From Oscillospiraceae bacterium (GTDB lineage: Bacteria > Bacillota > Clostridia > Saccharofermentanales > Saccharofermentanaceae), in NCBI GenBank assembly GCA_902780785.1, contig CACZGS010000007.1:124001-188000 (forward strand): 64,000 nucleotides of DNA, written 5' to 3'. Each line of letters opens with the position of its first letter. Within the stretch, counting starts at the first letter, position 1. The notes beneath the pieces were generated by a model, which did no database searches, was not told the origin of the DNA, and was given only the letters and a program-made list of their open reading frames with translations. A program made the position numbers and the translations under genes. Of this stretch, positions 57,062-64,000 are shown one piece after another.

Positions 57062-57499
57062 ATGTATTGTAATAAATGCGGTTCATACATACCCAGCAAG
57101 CGCACAGTCTGCTCCAACTGCGGAGCGCCTGTGCCTGACCCTAACGCGCCGGCGCCCGTCGTTGAACCTGAGCCCGAGAAACGTTCCAACGGAATAGCAT
57201 TAGCAGGCCTCATCATGGGAATACTTACTATTGTGCTTTGCTGGCTTCCCGGAATTCCGTTCATTACAGGACTACTGGGCCTGATCTTCTCGATAGCCGG
57301 CCTCGCAAAGAAGAATGCACGTTCCAAAGGCGCTGCAGCTGCCGGACTGATCCTGTCGATCGCAGGCGGAGCACTCAGTGTTTTCGCGCTGTTTGCAATT
57401 ACCATTCCGGGCGTTACCAAATACCTGGCCGCAGCCGAGGAAGCCAAATCGTCCTATGCGAGCGCAATGGGCGTGGTTTGGCGGAACTGGATGAGGTGA
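57062..57499 (+). CDS. Zinc-ribbon membrane protein, DUF4190-like
   Basis: A 145-residue protein. An N-terminal zinc ribbon (MYCNKCGSYIPSKRTVCSNC, C-x2-C...C-x2-C) is followed by a P/A-rich linker and two membrane helices (about 50-78 and 90-118) in the DUF4190 style, with GLIFSIAGLAKK between. The ribosome site GGAG is 7 bases before the ATG. Such proteins are common in Clostridia with unknown function. Confidence 0.75.
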   Translation: MYCNKCGSYIPSKRTVCSNCGAPVPDPNAPAPVVEPEPEKRSNGIALAGLIMGILTIVLCWLPGIPFITGLLGLIFSIAGLAKKNARSKGAAAAGLILSIAGGALSVFALFAITIPGVTKYLAAAEEAKSSYASAMGVVWRNWMR

Positions 57500-57538
57500 G
57501 CAGAAGTTCGCAAACAACATGCGTGAAGGGCAGATCAC

Positions 57539-57988
57539 ATGAGGTTAAAGAGCATTAACGTATATTCGGATTTCTTAGGTGATCCTGAAAAGACAAAGGA
57601 ACGGACCGGCGAATTAAGAGCCGATTCCGATTTTCTTGATTATATTTTCTGGCATAAGACTAAATACGTTGATAACGCATATTTAAGACAACTTAACATA
57701 TGCTGCAGTCCGGCTGCAAAAGAGATCTGCATCAGTTCTGAGCTTTCCGAAGGATATCCGCAGATTTCTGTTCCGTTCGATCATTCTGCATACGTTAAGA
57801 TGAGCGAAGAGGAAAAAGAAGCTTACTGGATCAATACGGTCGAGGCGGTATTCGAATATCTCGAAAAGAAGATGAACTGTGAAGATGACAAGATAAAAAA
57901 GTATATAGCATACCTTCGCGAAAGCGATATTAAGATGTACAAAGAACAAGTCAGAAAATCGCATGAAGCATGGGAGAAATCAAACTAA
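57539..57988 (+). CDS. Hypothetical protein, 149 residues
   Basis: A 149-residue soluble, charged protein without signal peptide. It has a mid-section CCSPAAKEICISSELSEGYP and a helical C-terminus (YLEKKMNCEDDKIKKYIAYL). I do not recognise the family. It stands between the zinc-ribbon gene and a lipoprotein gene on the same strand, and is preceded by a weak purine-rich site. Confidence 0.5.
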   Translation: MRLKSINVYSDFLGDPEKTKERTGELRADSDFLDYIFWHKTKYVDNAYLRQLNICCSPAAKEICISSELSEGYPQISVPFDHSAYVKMSEEEKEAYWINTVEAVFEYLEKKMNCEDDKIKKYIAYLRESDIKMYKEQVRKSHEAWEKSN

Positions 57989-58018
57989 AAACATTGCTTA
58001 TGAATATGGGGATGTAGC

Positions 58019-58801
58019 ATGAAAGCAAATAGATTGTTGATATGGTTCCTGGTATGTGCGCTTTGCGTGCCGCTCTGTGCGTGTAATGCAGAACCCGATG
58101 TGGATATTACTTCGTCGAATACGATTACTGATGAGCCGATACCGACCACTTATAAGAAAAAGGCACCGGATTACAGCGCAATGCTTAAGCAGCACCTGGG
58201 CATTGAGCCGGCACCTTCATCTTTTGAAGAACTGAAGGAACTGGCACGATCAAGACATGACACCAATAAATTTTACGAGGAATACGATGAACTTCAGTGT
58301 GTTGTTCTTGTTTTCAGAGGCACCAGATTTCGTGTCGGTCGTTATGAGAAGGCACAGGAATTATTTGAATATGTCTTTCGCACGAGCACTTCTATTGATT
58401 TTGTGACGGACGATGCCAGACGGCTGATCTTATATGAAGAAAACCACAACGGACCAGAAGGCATGTCGGATCACAATGTTTTTCGCGTTGCTGTTGATCC
58501 TTCGGGCAAATACATTGTTCTGGCCGATGATCCGGATGTGCCCGACACTGATCTGGCCCTCTTTTTCGATACGTCTCTTGTCAGCGTGGAGACATTCAAA
58601 TATCACTATCTGTTGAGTGACATTGATATAGATGATGAACTCATTGAAGCTTATATCTGCGAAAACAATATCTGCAGATACGATCTGACTAAAGAAAACC
58701 ACTGGAAAAAACTGCAAGAGATCATTTCTGATGGACGATACTATAAACTCGGTACAATTACTGAAATAGGAACGCTTAGCGGGCTATATAAGCATAATTA
58801 A
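58019..58801 (+). CDS. Lipoprotein of unknown function
   Basis: A 260-residue exported lipoprotein. A signal peptide (LLIWFLVCALCVPLCAC) ends in the lipobox L-C-A-C at about residue 22. The mature part is acidic alpha/beta, with YDELQCVVLVFRGTRFRVGRYEKAQELFEYVFR in the centre. No family is recognised. It faces the 58808-59845 gene across 6 bases with convergent ends. Confidence 0.65.
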   Translation: MKANRLLIWFLVCALCVPLCACNAEPDVDITSSNTITDEPIPTTYKKKAPDYSAMLKQHLGIEPAPSSFEELKELARSRHDTNKFYEEYDELQCVVLVFRGTRFRVGRYEKAQELFEYVFRTSTSIDFVTDDARRLILYEENHNGPEGMSDHNVFRVAVDPSGKYIVLADDPDVPDTDLALFFDTSLVSVETFKYHYLLSDIDIDDELIEAYICENNICRYDLTKENHWKKLQEIISDGRYYKLGTITEIGTLSGLYKHN

Positions 58802-58807
58802 TATGCG

Positions 58808-59845
58808 TTATCCGTAGTCAGGCCCTACTGAACCGCACTCCGTACAGAATTTGCCGGTGTTGGTGGCTCCGCACATGGGGCACTTCCAGCCGTCGGTTTT
58901 TTCTGCAGGTTTTTCTGTTACCTGTGCGGCAGCTGCATTCGCATATGCATTTGCAGCGGCCTGCTGCTGCGCCATCATATTATTCATAAAGCCCATCATG
59001 CCGAATGCGTTGGCCGGCGGTGAATTGTAGGGATAATACTTGCTTGTATCTATCTGTGATGTCGAGATGAATTCCGAATTGGAAGCGATGTAATTCAGGA
59101 GCTCCATTGTCTTGCCGGGATCGGTGAAGATCCTTTCCTTTGTCTTGCCGAACTGGATGTAGCTTTCCCATTTGCCGGGTTCAACGTAAGCTTCGGCAGG
59201 ATCCTTGCAAAGCACTCTGACCTTATCCTTTATGTCGGGAATGAGGCTGTCCGGAACTTTGTATTTGTTCTCGTTTAAGCCTTCTCTGATAACGACGAAA
59301 TGCTCGTCGCCGAACGTCCAGAGGCGGCTTGTCTCGGTGTCGGGGAACATCGTCCTGACAACTGCCTGAGGCGTATATTCCGGTGCACAGTATATCTGAT
59401 GGTATATTGTTTGGAGCTCGAAATCATCAGGCAGCTCCGGATTCGGATAGCAGTGATTGATGAGGCCCCTTTTGTCCAAAGGTTCGCCCAGCTCGTCTTT
59501 CAGATCAGTCAGCATCTTGAGCATGAGCTCGTCATCGAAGTCATACCATGTGGTGTTGCTGTCTTCGGTTATCTCGATGACCGCTGCAGTCGTTTTGCCG
59601 TTATGCTCGGGAACCATCATCGGGAAATGACCTGCGTGGCTACCCGTGGTCTTTGATAAGACCTCGTCCTTAAACTGTTCACCTCTTTCCTTGGTGACCG
59701 CATAATCCTTCCCGCCGCATGTCAGAAGATAAACACCACTTTGTACCGTGGCAAGGCGGAAATCGGGATTTGTCGGCGGCCCTCCGCAAAGAGTCATCTG
59801 GAAGTTGTAATTTACTAGATCCCTGTACGCGATATAAACAGACAT
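58808..59845 (-). CDS. Protein with C-terminal zinc ribbon
   Basis: A 345-residue soluble protein. The last 28 residues are a zinc ribbon (WKCPMCGATNTGKFCTECGS), joined by an A/Q/N-rich linker to a long N-terminal domain with mixed strands and helices that has no recognised motif. I chose the ATG at 59845, which has GGAG 10 bases ahead, over an ATG 19 codons earlier. Function unknown; the ribbon suggests that it is an adaptor. Confidence 0.65.
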   Translation of the reverse strand: MSVYIAYRDLVNYNFQMTLCGGPPTNPDFRLATVQSGVYLLTCGGKDYAVTKERGEQFKDEVLSKTTGSHAGHFPMMVPEHNGKTTAAVIEITEDSNTTWYDFDDELMLKMLTDLKDELGEPLDKRGLINHCYPNPELPDDFELQTIYHQIYCAPEYTPQAVVRTMFPDTETSRLWTFGDEHFVVIREGLNENKYKVPDSLIPDIKDKVRVLCKDPAEAYVEPGKWESYIQFGKTKERIFTDPGKTMELLNYIASNSEFISTSQIDTSKYYPYNSPPANAFGMMGFMNNMMAQQQAAANAYANAAAAQVTEKPAEKTDGWKCPMCGATNTGKFCTECGSVGPDYG

Positions 59846-59976
59846 AACCGGCAGGCTCCTTTTTCGAGATGTTATATCAGAACACTTTTGAATATACCAC
59901 AACGGGAGGGCTTCGGCGGTTTGATATAATGGTTAGGGAAGATGGTCAGCAGCCGCATCAGCTAAGGTAAGGGCAA

Positions 59977-61149
59977 ATGGATAACGTCGGATATATCAAG
60001 AATCACAAAGTAACTATTGTTGAATTGGGCACGGATAATGAAGCCCCGCTCGATGTTCAGACCGGTGAGGATATGTCTACCGGTGCTTTTATAATTTGGT
60101 GTTCACTTAATGAGCAGGAAATAGTATCCACGCAGGACAAGTATTTTGCCGCTTTCCAGCAGTTCAGGGATAAGCTGCTCGAAGCCGGATATGGGATCAA
60201 GTGCAATGGTGCGCGTCTGAATGCTGCTCCGCTGTCAAAGTTCGAAAACGGTCCCCGCGTATATGTCCTGGAATCAGGCGCGAAGGCCCTTCCGGAAGAC
60301 ACGGTGGATATCTGGTATGAGGCAGATATCGATGAATTCCCTGATTCAAGGCAGCAGAACAGGTTTATAAATAAATGGTCTGACGAACATTTGGGGAAGC
60401 CCGAGCAAAATAGAGAACTCAGCAAATTGTGTCTGGCCGGATTCATCTTGACGCTCTCGCCGCCGGCATGGCTCTTGTTATGCGTAATAATCCAGGAATT
60501 ATATCTCGTATGGATTGCCGGATTATTATTATCACCTTTGCTCGGATTGATCTTTTCTATAGCGGGAGTTGTCACGGCCGACAGATCAGGCAAAAGAGGC
60601 AAAGGCTTCGGTGTCGCCGGAATCGTTATACAGTGCGTATGTGTGGTTGTTGCTGTTATCGTTTTTGGCCCTGCTGTAGTGGAACACGCAAACACAACCA
60701 GGAGAATAACGTCTAATGAAATGTATCCTTTGGGCAGACTGGGAGACGCGTCGAATACTGAATACGATGTCACCAAGTACATGCTTCCTGAAGGATATGA
60801 TCTTAATTCTCCGGATATAACCGTCAGCGATTCGGACTTTGAGACATATGCCGCGACCAAACTGCAGAAGATAAGCAAGAAAACCGATAAGAGTATCAGA
60901 GGCGAGTATAAGGATTATGGATTCCTTATTGTCAGGAGTGACCATTTCGATGAATGGCTAAGCGTTAACACACAGCCGGGCGGCTTCTATTACTTCAATG
61001 GATATGCAGGTATTAAACATGAGGATTGGTGGGAATTTGCTGCAACCGGATATGTCCCGCTTGCCGTATACAAGGACCCGTCTGACAAATACATAATCAT
61101 CACTAACTGTAACGACTATAAGGTTATCACTGAGTTTTTCGAGCAATAG
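59977..61149 (+). CDS. DUF4190-type membrane protein with outside domain
   Basis: A 390-residue protein. Residues 1-140 are soluble, two helices follow at about 152-180 and 186-202 with GLIFSIAGVVTADRSGKRGKGFGVAGIVIQ, the DUF4190 pattern, then a third helix at about 208-228, and a C-terminal outside domain of about 150 residues. The N-terminal part reads as an alpha/beta domain (MDNVGYIKNHKVTIVELG). TAAGG lies 9 bases before the ATG. Function unknown. Confidence 0.65.
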   Translation: MDNVGYIKNHKVTIVELGTDNEAPLDVQTGEDMSTGAFIIWCSLNEQEIVSTQDKYFAAFQQFRDKLLEAGYGIKCNGARLNAAPLSKFENGPRVYVLESGAKALPEDTVDIWYEADIDEFPDSRQQNRFINKWSDEHLGKPEQNRELSKLCLAGFILTLSPPAWLLLCVIIQELYLVWIAGLLLSPLLGLIFSIAGVVTADRSGKRGKGFGVAGIVIQCVCVVVAVIVFGPAVVEHANTTRRITSNEMYPLGRLGDASNTEYDVTKYMLPEGYDLNSPDITVSDSDFETYAATKLQKISKKTDKSIRGEYKDYGFLIVRSDHFDEWLSVNTQPGGFYYFNGYAGIKHEDWWEFAATGYVPLAVYKDPSDKYIIITNCNDYKVITEFFEQ

Positions 61150-61232
61150 GAGCAGCCTTGTTCGAGTGAGTATAGGGAAGACTTCGTCTTGCGTCTCCGT
61201 ACTTTAGCTCTCAGAAGAATTAAATGATTTTG

Positions 61233-61282
61233 TTGACAAGTAAACTTGGCAATGCTATTATTCAAAGTGCCAAGTATACTTG
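61233..61282 (+). promoter_or_regulatory. Promoter with two CAAGTWWACTTG operators
   Basis: TTGACA (61233-61238), 17 bases and TATTAT (61256-61261). Two palindromes, CAAGTAAACTTG (61237-61248) and CAAGTATACTTG (61271-61282), flank the -10 with 34 bases between centres. The XRE regulator encoded below is the probable binder; this predicts an autorepressed operon. Confidence 0.75.
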
Positions 61283-61313
61283 TCATAGAACTCGAAAACA
61301 GGAGAAATAGGAA

Positions 61314-61643
61314 ATGGATAAAGACGAGATTTTAATGAAGAGCCGTATGGAGAACAAGGGCCGTGATATGCCCAAGATCGAAGAAGGCAAGAATTCGGCG
61401 AGATTCGCGATAATAGCCGGTTTTTGCTTCATACTTATCATGGCATTATTGAGCCTTATCGCACGCAGCAAGATGATCTATGGCATCGTGGCCACGGAGT
61501 TTTGTATTGTTTTCGCGATGAGTCTCTTCAATGCGATCAAGAAGAAAGACCGCAAATACATCATAATGACACTCACGAACGCCATACCGTTTGGTATCTT
61601 TACGTTCATGACGGTCTGCGAGATCTTTCAGGTCCATCCTTGA
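61314..61643 (+). CDS. DUF6442 family membrane protein
   Basis: A 109-residue protein starting MDKDEILMKSRMENKGRDM, the usual beginning of DUF6442 proteins, with three hydrophobic helices at about 27-48, 52-70 and 82-104. These proteins are almost always paired with a small XRE regulator, as here (10 bases downstream). GGAG lies before the ATG. Function unknown; it may be a membrane partner of the regulator. Confidence 0.8.
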   Translation: MDKDEILMKSRMENKGRDMPKIEEGKNSARFAIIAGFCFILIMALLSLIARSKMIYGIVATEFCIVFAMSLFNAIKKKDRKYIIMTLTNAIPFGIFTFMTVCEIFQVHP

Positions 61644-61653
61644 GGTAAGAGCT

Positions 61654-61860
61654 ATGGACGATTCACTGGTATTAAAAAACAGATTAAAGGAATACCGCAA
61701 GGAACTGAACCTGTCGCAGGATGAACTGGCCAGGATGGTCGGCGTATCCAGAAACACGATAAGTTCGATCGAGACGGGACAGTTCTGCCCGACGGCAAAA
61801 CTTGCGTTGGTAATCTGCATAGCACTTGATAAGAAATTCGAAGACGTATTCTATTTCTAA
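61654..61860 (+). CDS. XRE family transcription regulator
   Basis: A 68-residue helix-turn-helix protein: LKEYRKELNLSQDELARMVG (first helices), VSRNTISSIETGQFCPT (recognition helix), KLALVICIALDKKFEDVFYF at the end, a typical HTH_3 fold without effector domain. It lies with the DUF6442 gene in one operon that should be controlled through the palindromes at 61237-61282. Confidence 0.92.
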   Translation: MDDSLVLKNRLKEYRKELNLSQDELARMVGVSRNTISSIETGQFCPTAKLALVICIALDKKFEDVFYF

Positions 61861-61898
61861 TAGAGTATTTTGGAGCATTGCAAATAAGGGGAGTAAAA

Positions 61899-62279
61899 AT
61901 GAACAACATTAATGAAACAGATTCTCTGAGAGAAGAACTGCACAAGATCAATCACACTATCCAGTGCAATAAAAGAGCACGTGAAGAACTGATGTCCGAG
62001 AACAAATACGGCTTCAGACAGCCTCCGATAACAGTATTCATTATATTATGGGTCATTGATGCGTCGATCGTAGCGTTTACGGTTTACAATATAATTGACG
62101 GTGGTTCAACGTTTTTAAATTTGAGTGTCGGCTTATCAATGGCTGTCGGAGTCACCTTGCTGAATTTGCTTGTGTACTTACCGAGAATCAGAGAGATAAA
62201 CAGAATAGACGCCGAGAACAAAGCACTCTATGCGGAGCTGGAAAAGATCGAAGCGAAGCTAAAAGCACTCGAAAATTAA
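61899..62279 (+). CDS. Two-helix membrane protein with coiled ends
   Basis: A 126-residue protein: an N-terminal charged helix, two hydrophobic helices at about 45-68 and 74-97, and a C-terminal coiled-coil helix (NRIDAENKALYAELEKIEAKLKALEN). The ATG at 61899 has GGGGAG 6 bases ahead. It overlaps the end of the next gene, on the other strand, by 4 bases. It may be co-transcribed with the XRE/DUF6442 pair. Function unknown. Confidence 0.6.
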   Translation: MNNINETDSLREELHKINHTIQCNKRAREELMSENKYGFRQPPITVFIILWVIDASIVAFTVYNIIDGGSTFLNLSVGLSMAVGVTLLNLLVYLPRIREINRIDAENKALYAELEKIEAKLKALEN

Positions 62280-62872
62280 GCTTTATGGAACAACAGATAC
62301 ATAATCCAGGATATAAGACACGCGCCAAACTGGAGTATGAAGTTCATCACGATAGTCGTACGGTACTTTTTCTTCTTGAACAGAATAACCGTTACCGGAA
62401 CAGCTATTGCCAGATAAACAGCCGAGAAACAGATCTGCTTGGTCGCGGCGGCCCGCTCTATTGCTTTGACATGGTTTTGCTGTTCTTCGACTACTGCTTT
62501 CAGTTCTTCGCTTTCAACAAAGTAATCAAACGGAATATATTCATGATAATGCAGGCCGTTATCGTCATCCGTGTATGAGTACAACACACCATCCTTGTTG
62601 ATGTTCTCACAGCTGATCACAGTATCCTTCTTCAGCGCTATTGAATAATCCGGCTTGCCCGAGTTAACTACGGTAATATCCTGATTCAGCGTCAGTTCCG
62701 CTTTATAGCTGATAAATCCGGGATGGGTCCGTTTCTCGTTGTAAGTGTCCACATCAATCCAGAGACAAATACTCAGGATTCCGAGAAGGAGCAAAAGGCA
62801 GTTCACAACGATCAGCAATGCGAACTTTATGACCGTAACGATCGAATTCTCTTTGCGTTCCATTTGAGCCAT
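62276..62872 (-). CDS. Membrane protein with outside domain
   Basis: A 198-residue protein with one N-terminal helix (about 14-38), an exterior domain of about 95 residues (LTLNQDITVVNSGKPDYSIAL, YSYTDDDNGLHYHEYIPFDY), then two C-terminal helices at about 146-166 and 172-196. The layout fits small membrane proteins of unknown function of the DUF3592-like sort, but no signature is certain. Confidence 0.6.
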   Translation of the reverse strand: MAQMERKENSIVTVIKFALLIVVNCLLLLLGILSICLWIDVDTYNEKRTHPGFISYKAELTLNQDITVVNSGKPDYSIALKKDTVISCENINKDGVLYSYTDDDNGLHYHEYIPFDYFVESEELKAVVEEQQNHVKAIERAAATKQICFSAVYLAIAVPVTVILFKKKKYRTTIVMNFILQFGACLISWIMYLLFHKA

Positions 62873-63016
62873 ATCATGTCTCCGTTCGTCAAAGTGTTAC
62901 TTTTCGAAATGCCCGTGCAAGATAATTAGAATATACCATAAAGGCGTGGGTGCATGCGTTTGATATAATGGGTGGTGAGGATAATCGGCAGTATTTGATA
63001 ATACAGAGGAAATAAT

Positions 63017-63946
63017 ATGGCTATGATGACTACAGGACGTAAGAATAAAGTTTTGACATTGTTGCTTGTTGCGGTTGTATCTTTTTCTTTCCTGGGGTGT
63101 GATTCAAAAATGCAGGGAACTGTAGAGACTGCCACGATAAAAGAGACTAGTGTGATAGAGGATACAAGTACGGCTTTGGAACCGGGAAAAAACGATTATG
63201 AAATGATAGATAATCTCCTTGATAATCAATCTGTTTCAGAAGATGATAAGAAAGCCCTGAGATTAGCTAAGTATGTGTATACTGAGTATCAATACATATT
63301 TCACATAACATTAGATATTTCAGCTAATTCCAATGAAGACGAAAAGATAGATGTTAATATTACGTATTTTGGTATAGTTGATACCTATCTTTCCCATAAA
63401 ACTAATTCCGTTTATAAGGATCATGTTTTTAGCTCTAACAAATTGGAATATGAATACCGAATATTGGTTCTTTGGTTGAATGACAAACTTCCTGAAAGAT
63501 ACGATATTGGTAATCTTCCTGACTATTATTATGATGATCTAAAAAAAGTAATTGATTATCTGAATACGACGCCAAGCATAGAGGACTTTGAATCGTATAT
63601 CGAGGCGAATGATTATTCTTTCCTAAAAGATATTAATGATTTTGATTATGCCAAGAGTGCTGATAAAGATTCTAAAAGTCCTGAAAACTTCTACATTGGC
63701 AATTTGCTCGCAGATAATTATTTAGCGTACAACAATCTTCTTCCTGAAAAAACTGTGGATTTTGGGTATACCATTAGCTGCAAGTGCTATGTCAAATTAT
63801 TTGAAATATACAAGAAATACGGTAATGCTGTTTTCGGAAAAGAGGTTGACGGTATTTACGTAATAGAGAATTATGATGAAATGTTTGGCGAGTTAGACCA
63901 AATGATCATGGAGAATAATAATCTGACACAGAAAGATTTCAGATAA
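63017..63946 (+). CDS. Lipoprotein of unknown function
   Basis: A 309-residue exported lipoprotein with the signal KNKVLTLLLVAVVSFSFLGC, whose lipobox F-L-G-C gives Cys at about residue 28, followed by a T/E/S-rich linker. The mature part is acidic, helical, with many Y and D residues; no recognised domain. AT-rich codons. The ATG at 63017 has GAGGAAA 7 bases ahead. The window ends 54 bases after its stop with an imperfect TTAACC/GGTTAA inverted repeat. Confidence 0.65.
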   Translation: MAMMTTGRKNKVLTLLLVAVVSFSFLGCDSKMQGTVETATIKETSVIEDTSTALEPGKNDYEMIDNLLDNQSVSEDDKKALRLAKYVYTEYQYIFHITLDISANSNEDEKIDVNITYFGIVDTYLSHKTNSVYKDHVFSSNKLEYEYRILVLWLNDKLPERYDIGNLPDYYYDDLKKVIDYLNTTPSIEDFESYIEANDYSFLKDINDFDYAKSADKDSKSPENFYIGNLLADNYLAYNNLLPEKTVDFGYTISCKCYVKLFEIYKKYGNAVFGKEVDGIYVIENYDEMFGELDQMIMENNNLTQKDFR

Positions 63947-64000
63947 GCATGAATTAACCATTCCATCCAAGAGAACCTTTGGACAGGTTAATCATCAGTA

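Overview
The window looks like a chromosomal segment of a Gram-positive member of the Clostridia (Bacillota), probably a gut or rumen species; genus cannot be told from the sequence. The reasons are AGGAGG-type ribosome binding sites before nearly every gene, many lipoproteins with Clostridia-style signal peptides, and families typical of Clostridia (three CPBP membrane proteases, a GntR/YtrA regulator with a DUF5808 membrane protein, an XRE/DUF6442 pair, zinc-ribbon membrane proteins, a type III-A csm locus with Streptococcus-like Csm3). No rRNA, tRNA or phage structural gene was recognised.

Layout. 1-12.2 kb is ordinary chromosome: the tail of a DUF7660-like gene, a CPBP protease, a DUF4097-like beta-repeat protein, a tandem pair of paralogous multi-spanning membrane proteins, an epimerase, a leucine-rich-repeat protein, a lipoprotein, an ECF sigma factor fused to a membrane anchor and an outside domain, a second CPBP protease and a methyltransferase. 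From about 12.4 to 43.7 kb the base composition turns AT-rich and the content is a defence island: an ApeA-like HEPN protein; a complete type III-A CRISPR effector operon (cas6-cas10-csm2-csm3-csm4-csm5-csm6) with a 13-repeat array but no cas1/cas2; an RHH-WYL regulator; a chain of small proteins; McrBC; an N6-adenine methylase fused to a specificity-like domain with a 177-residue partner; HsdR-HsdM-HsdS; and an unassigned three-gene module (unknown, ClpB-like AAA+ ATPase, possible PD-(D/E)xK-like protein). A truncated GNAT gene at 43.7 kb marks the right edge.

From 43.9 to 64 kb the sequence returns to chromosome-like content: FkbM methyltransferase, AGCS amino-acid:cation symporter, a GH3 glycosidase lipoprotein, a CPBP-GntR-DUF5808 operon with its operator, an AbiEi/AbiEii toxin-antitoxin pair, zinc-ribbon proteins, an XRE-DUF6442 operon with paired operators, and several lipoproteins or membrane proteins of unknown function.

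How the parts work together. The type III complex should cut target RNA (Csm3 Asp present) and make cyclic oligoadenylate (Cas10 GGDD present) to activate Csm6 RNase; the Cas10 N-terminus shows no HD nuclease motif, so DNA cleavage by it is doubtful. McrBC would attack modified DNA, and Hsd unmodified DNA. The most unusual non-coding signal is a set of intergenic inverted-repeat clusters (about 4.2-4.5, 7.9, 45.1-45.3, 48.2-48.4, 50.5-50.7 and 52.1 kb) in which the stem word differs between loci while the layout (T-run, TCGA or TCGCGA linker, returning arm) recurs. The most interesting unassigned coding unit is the three-gene module at 40.8-43.7 kb.
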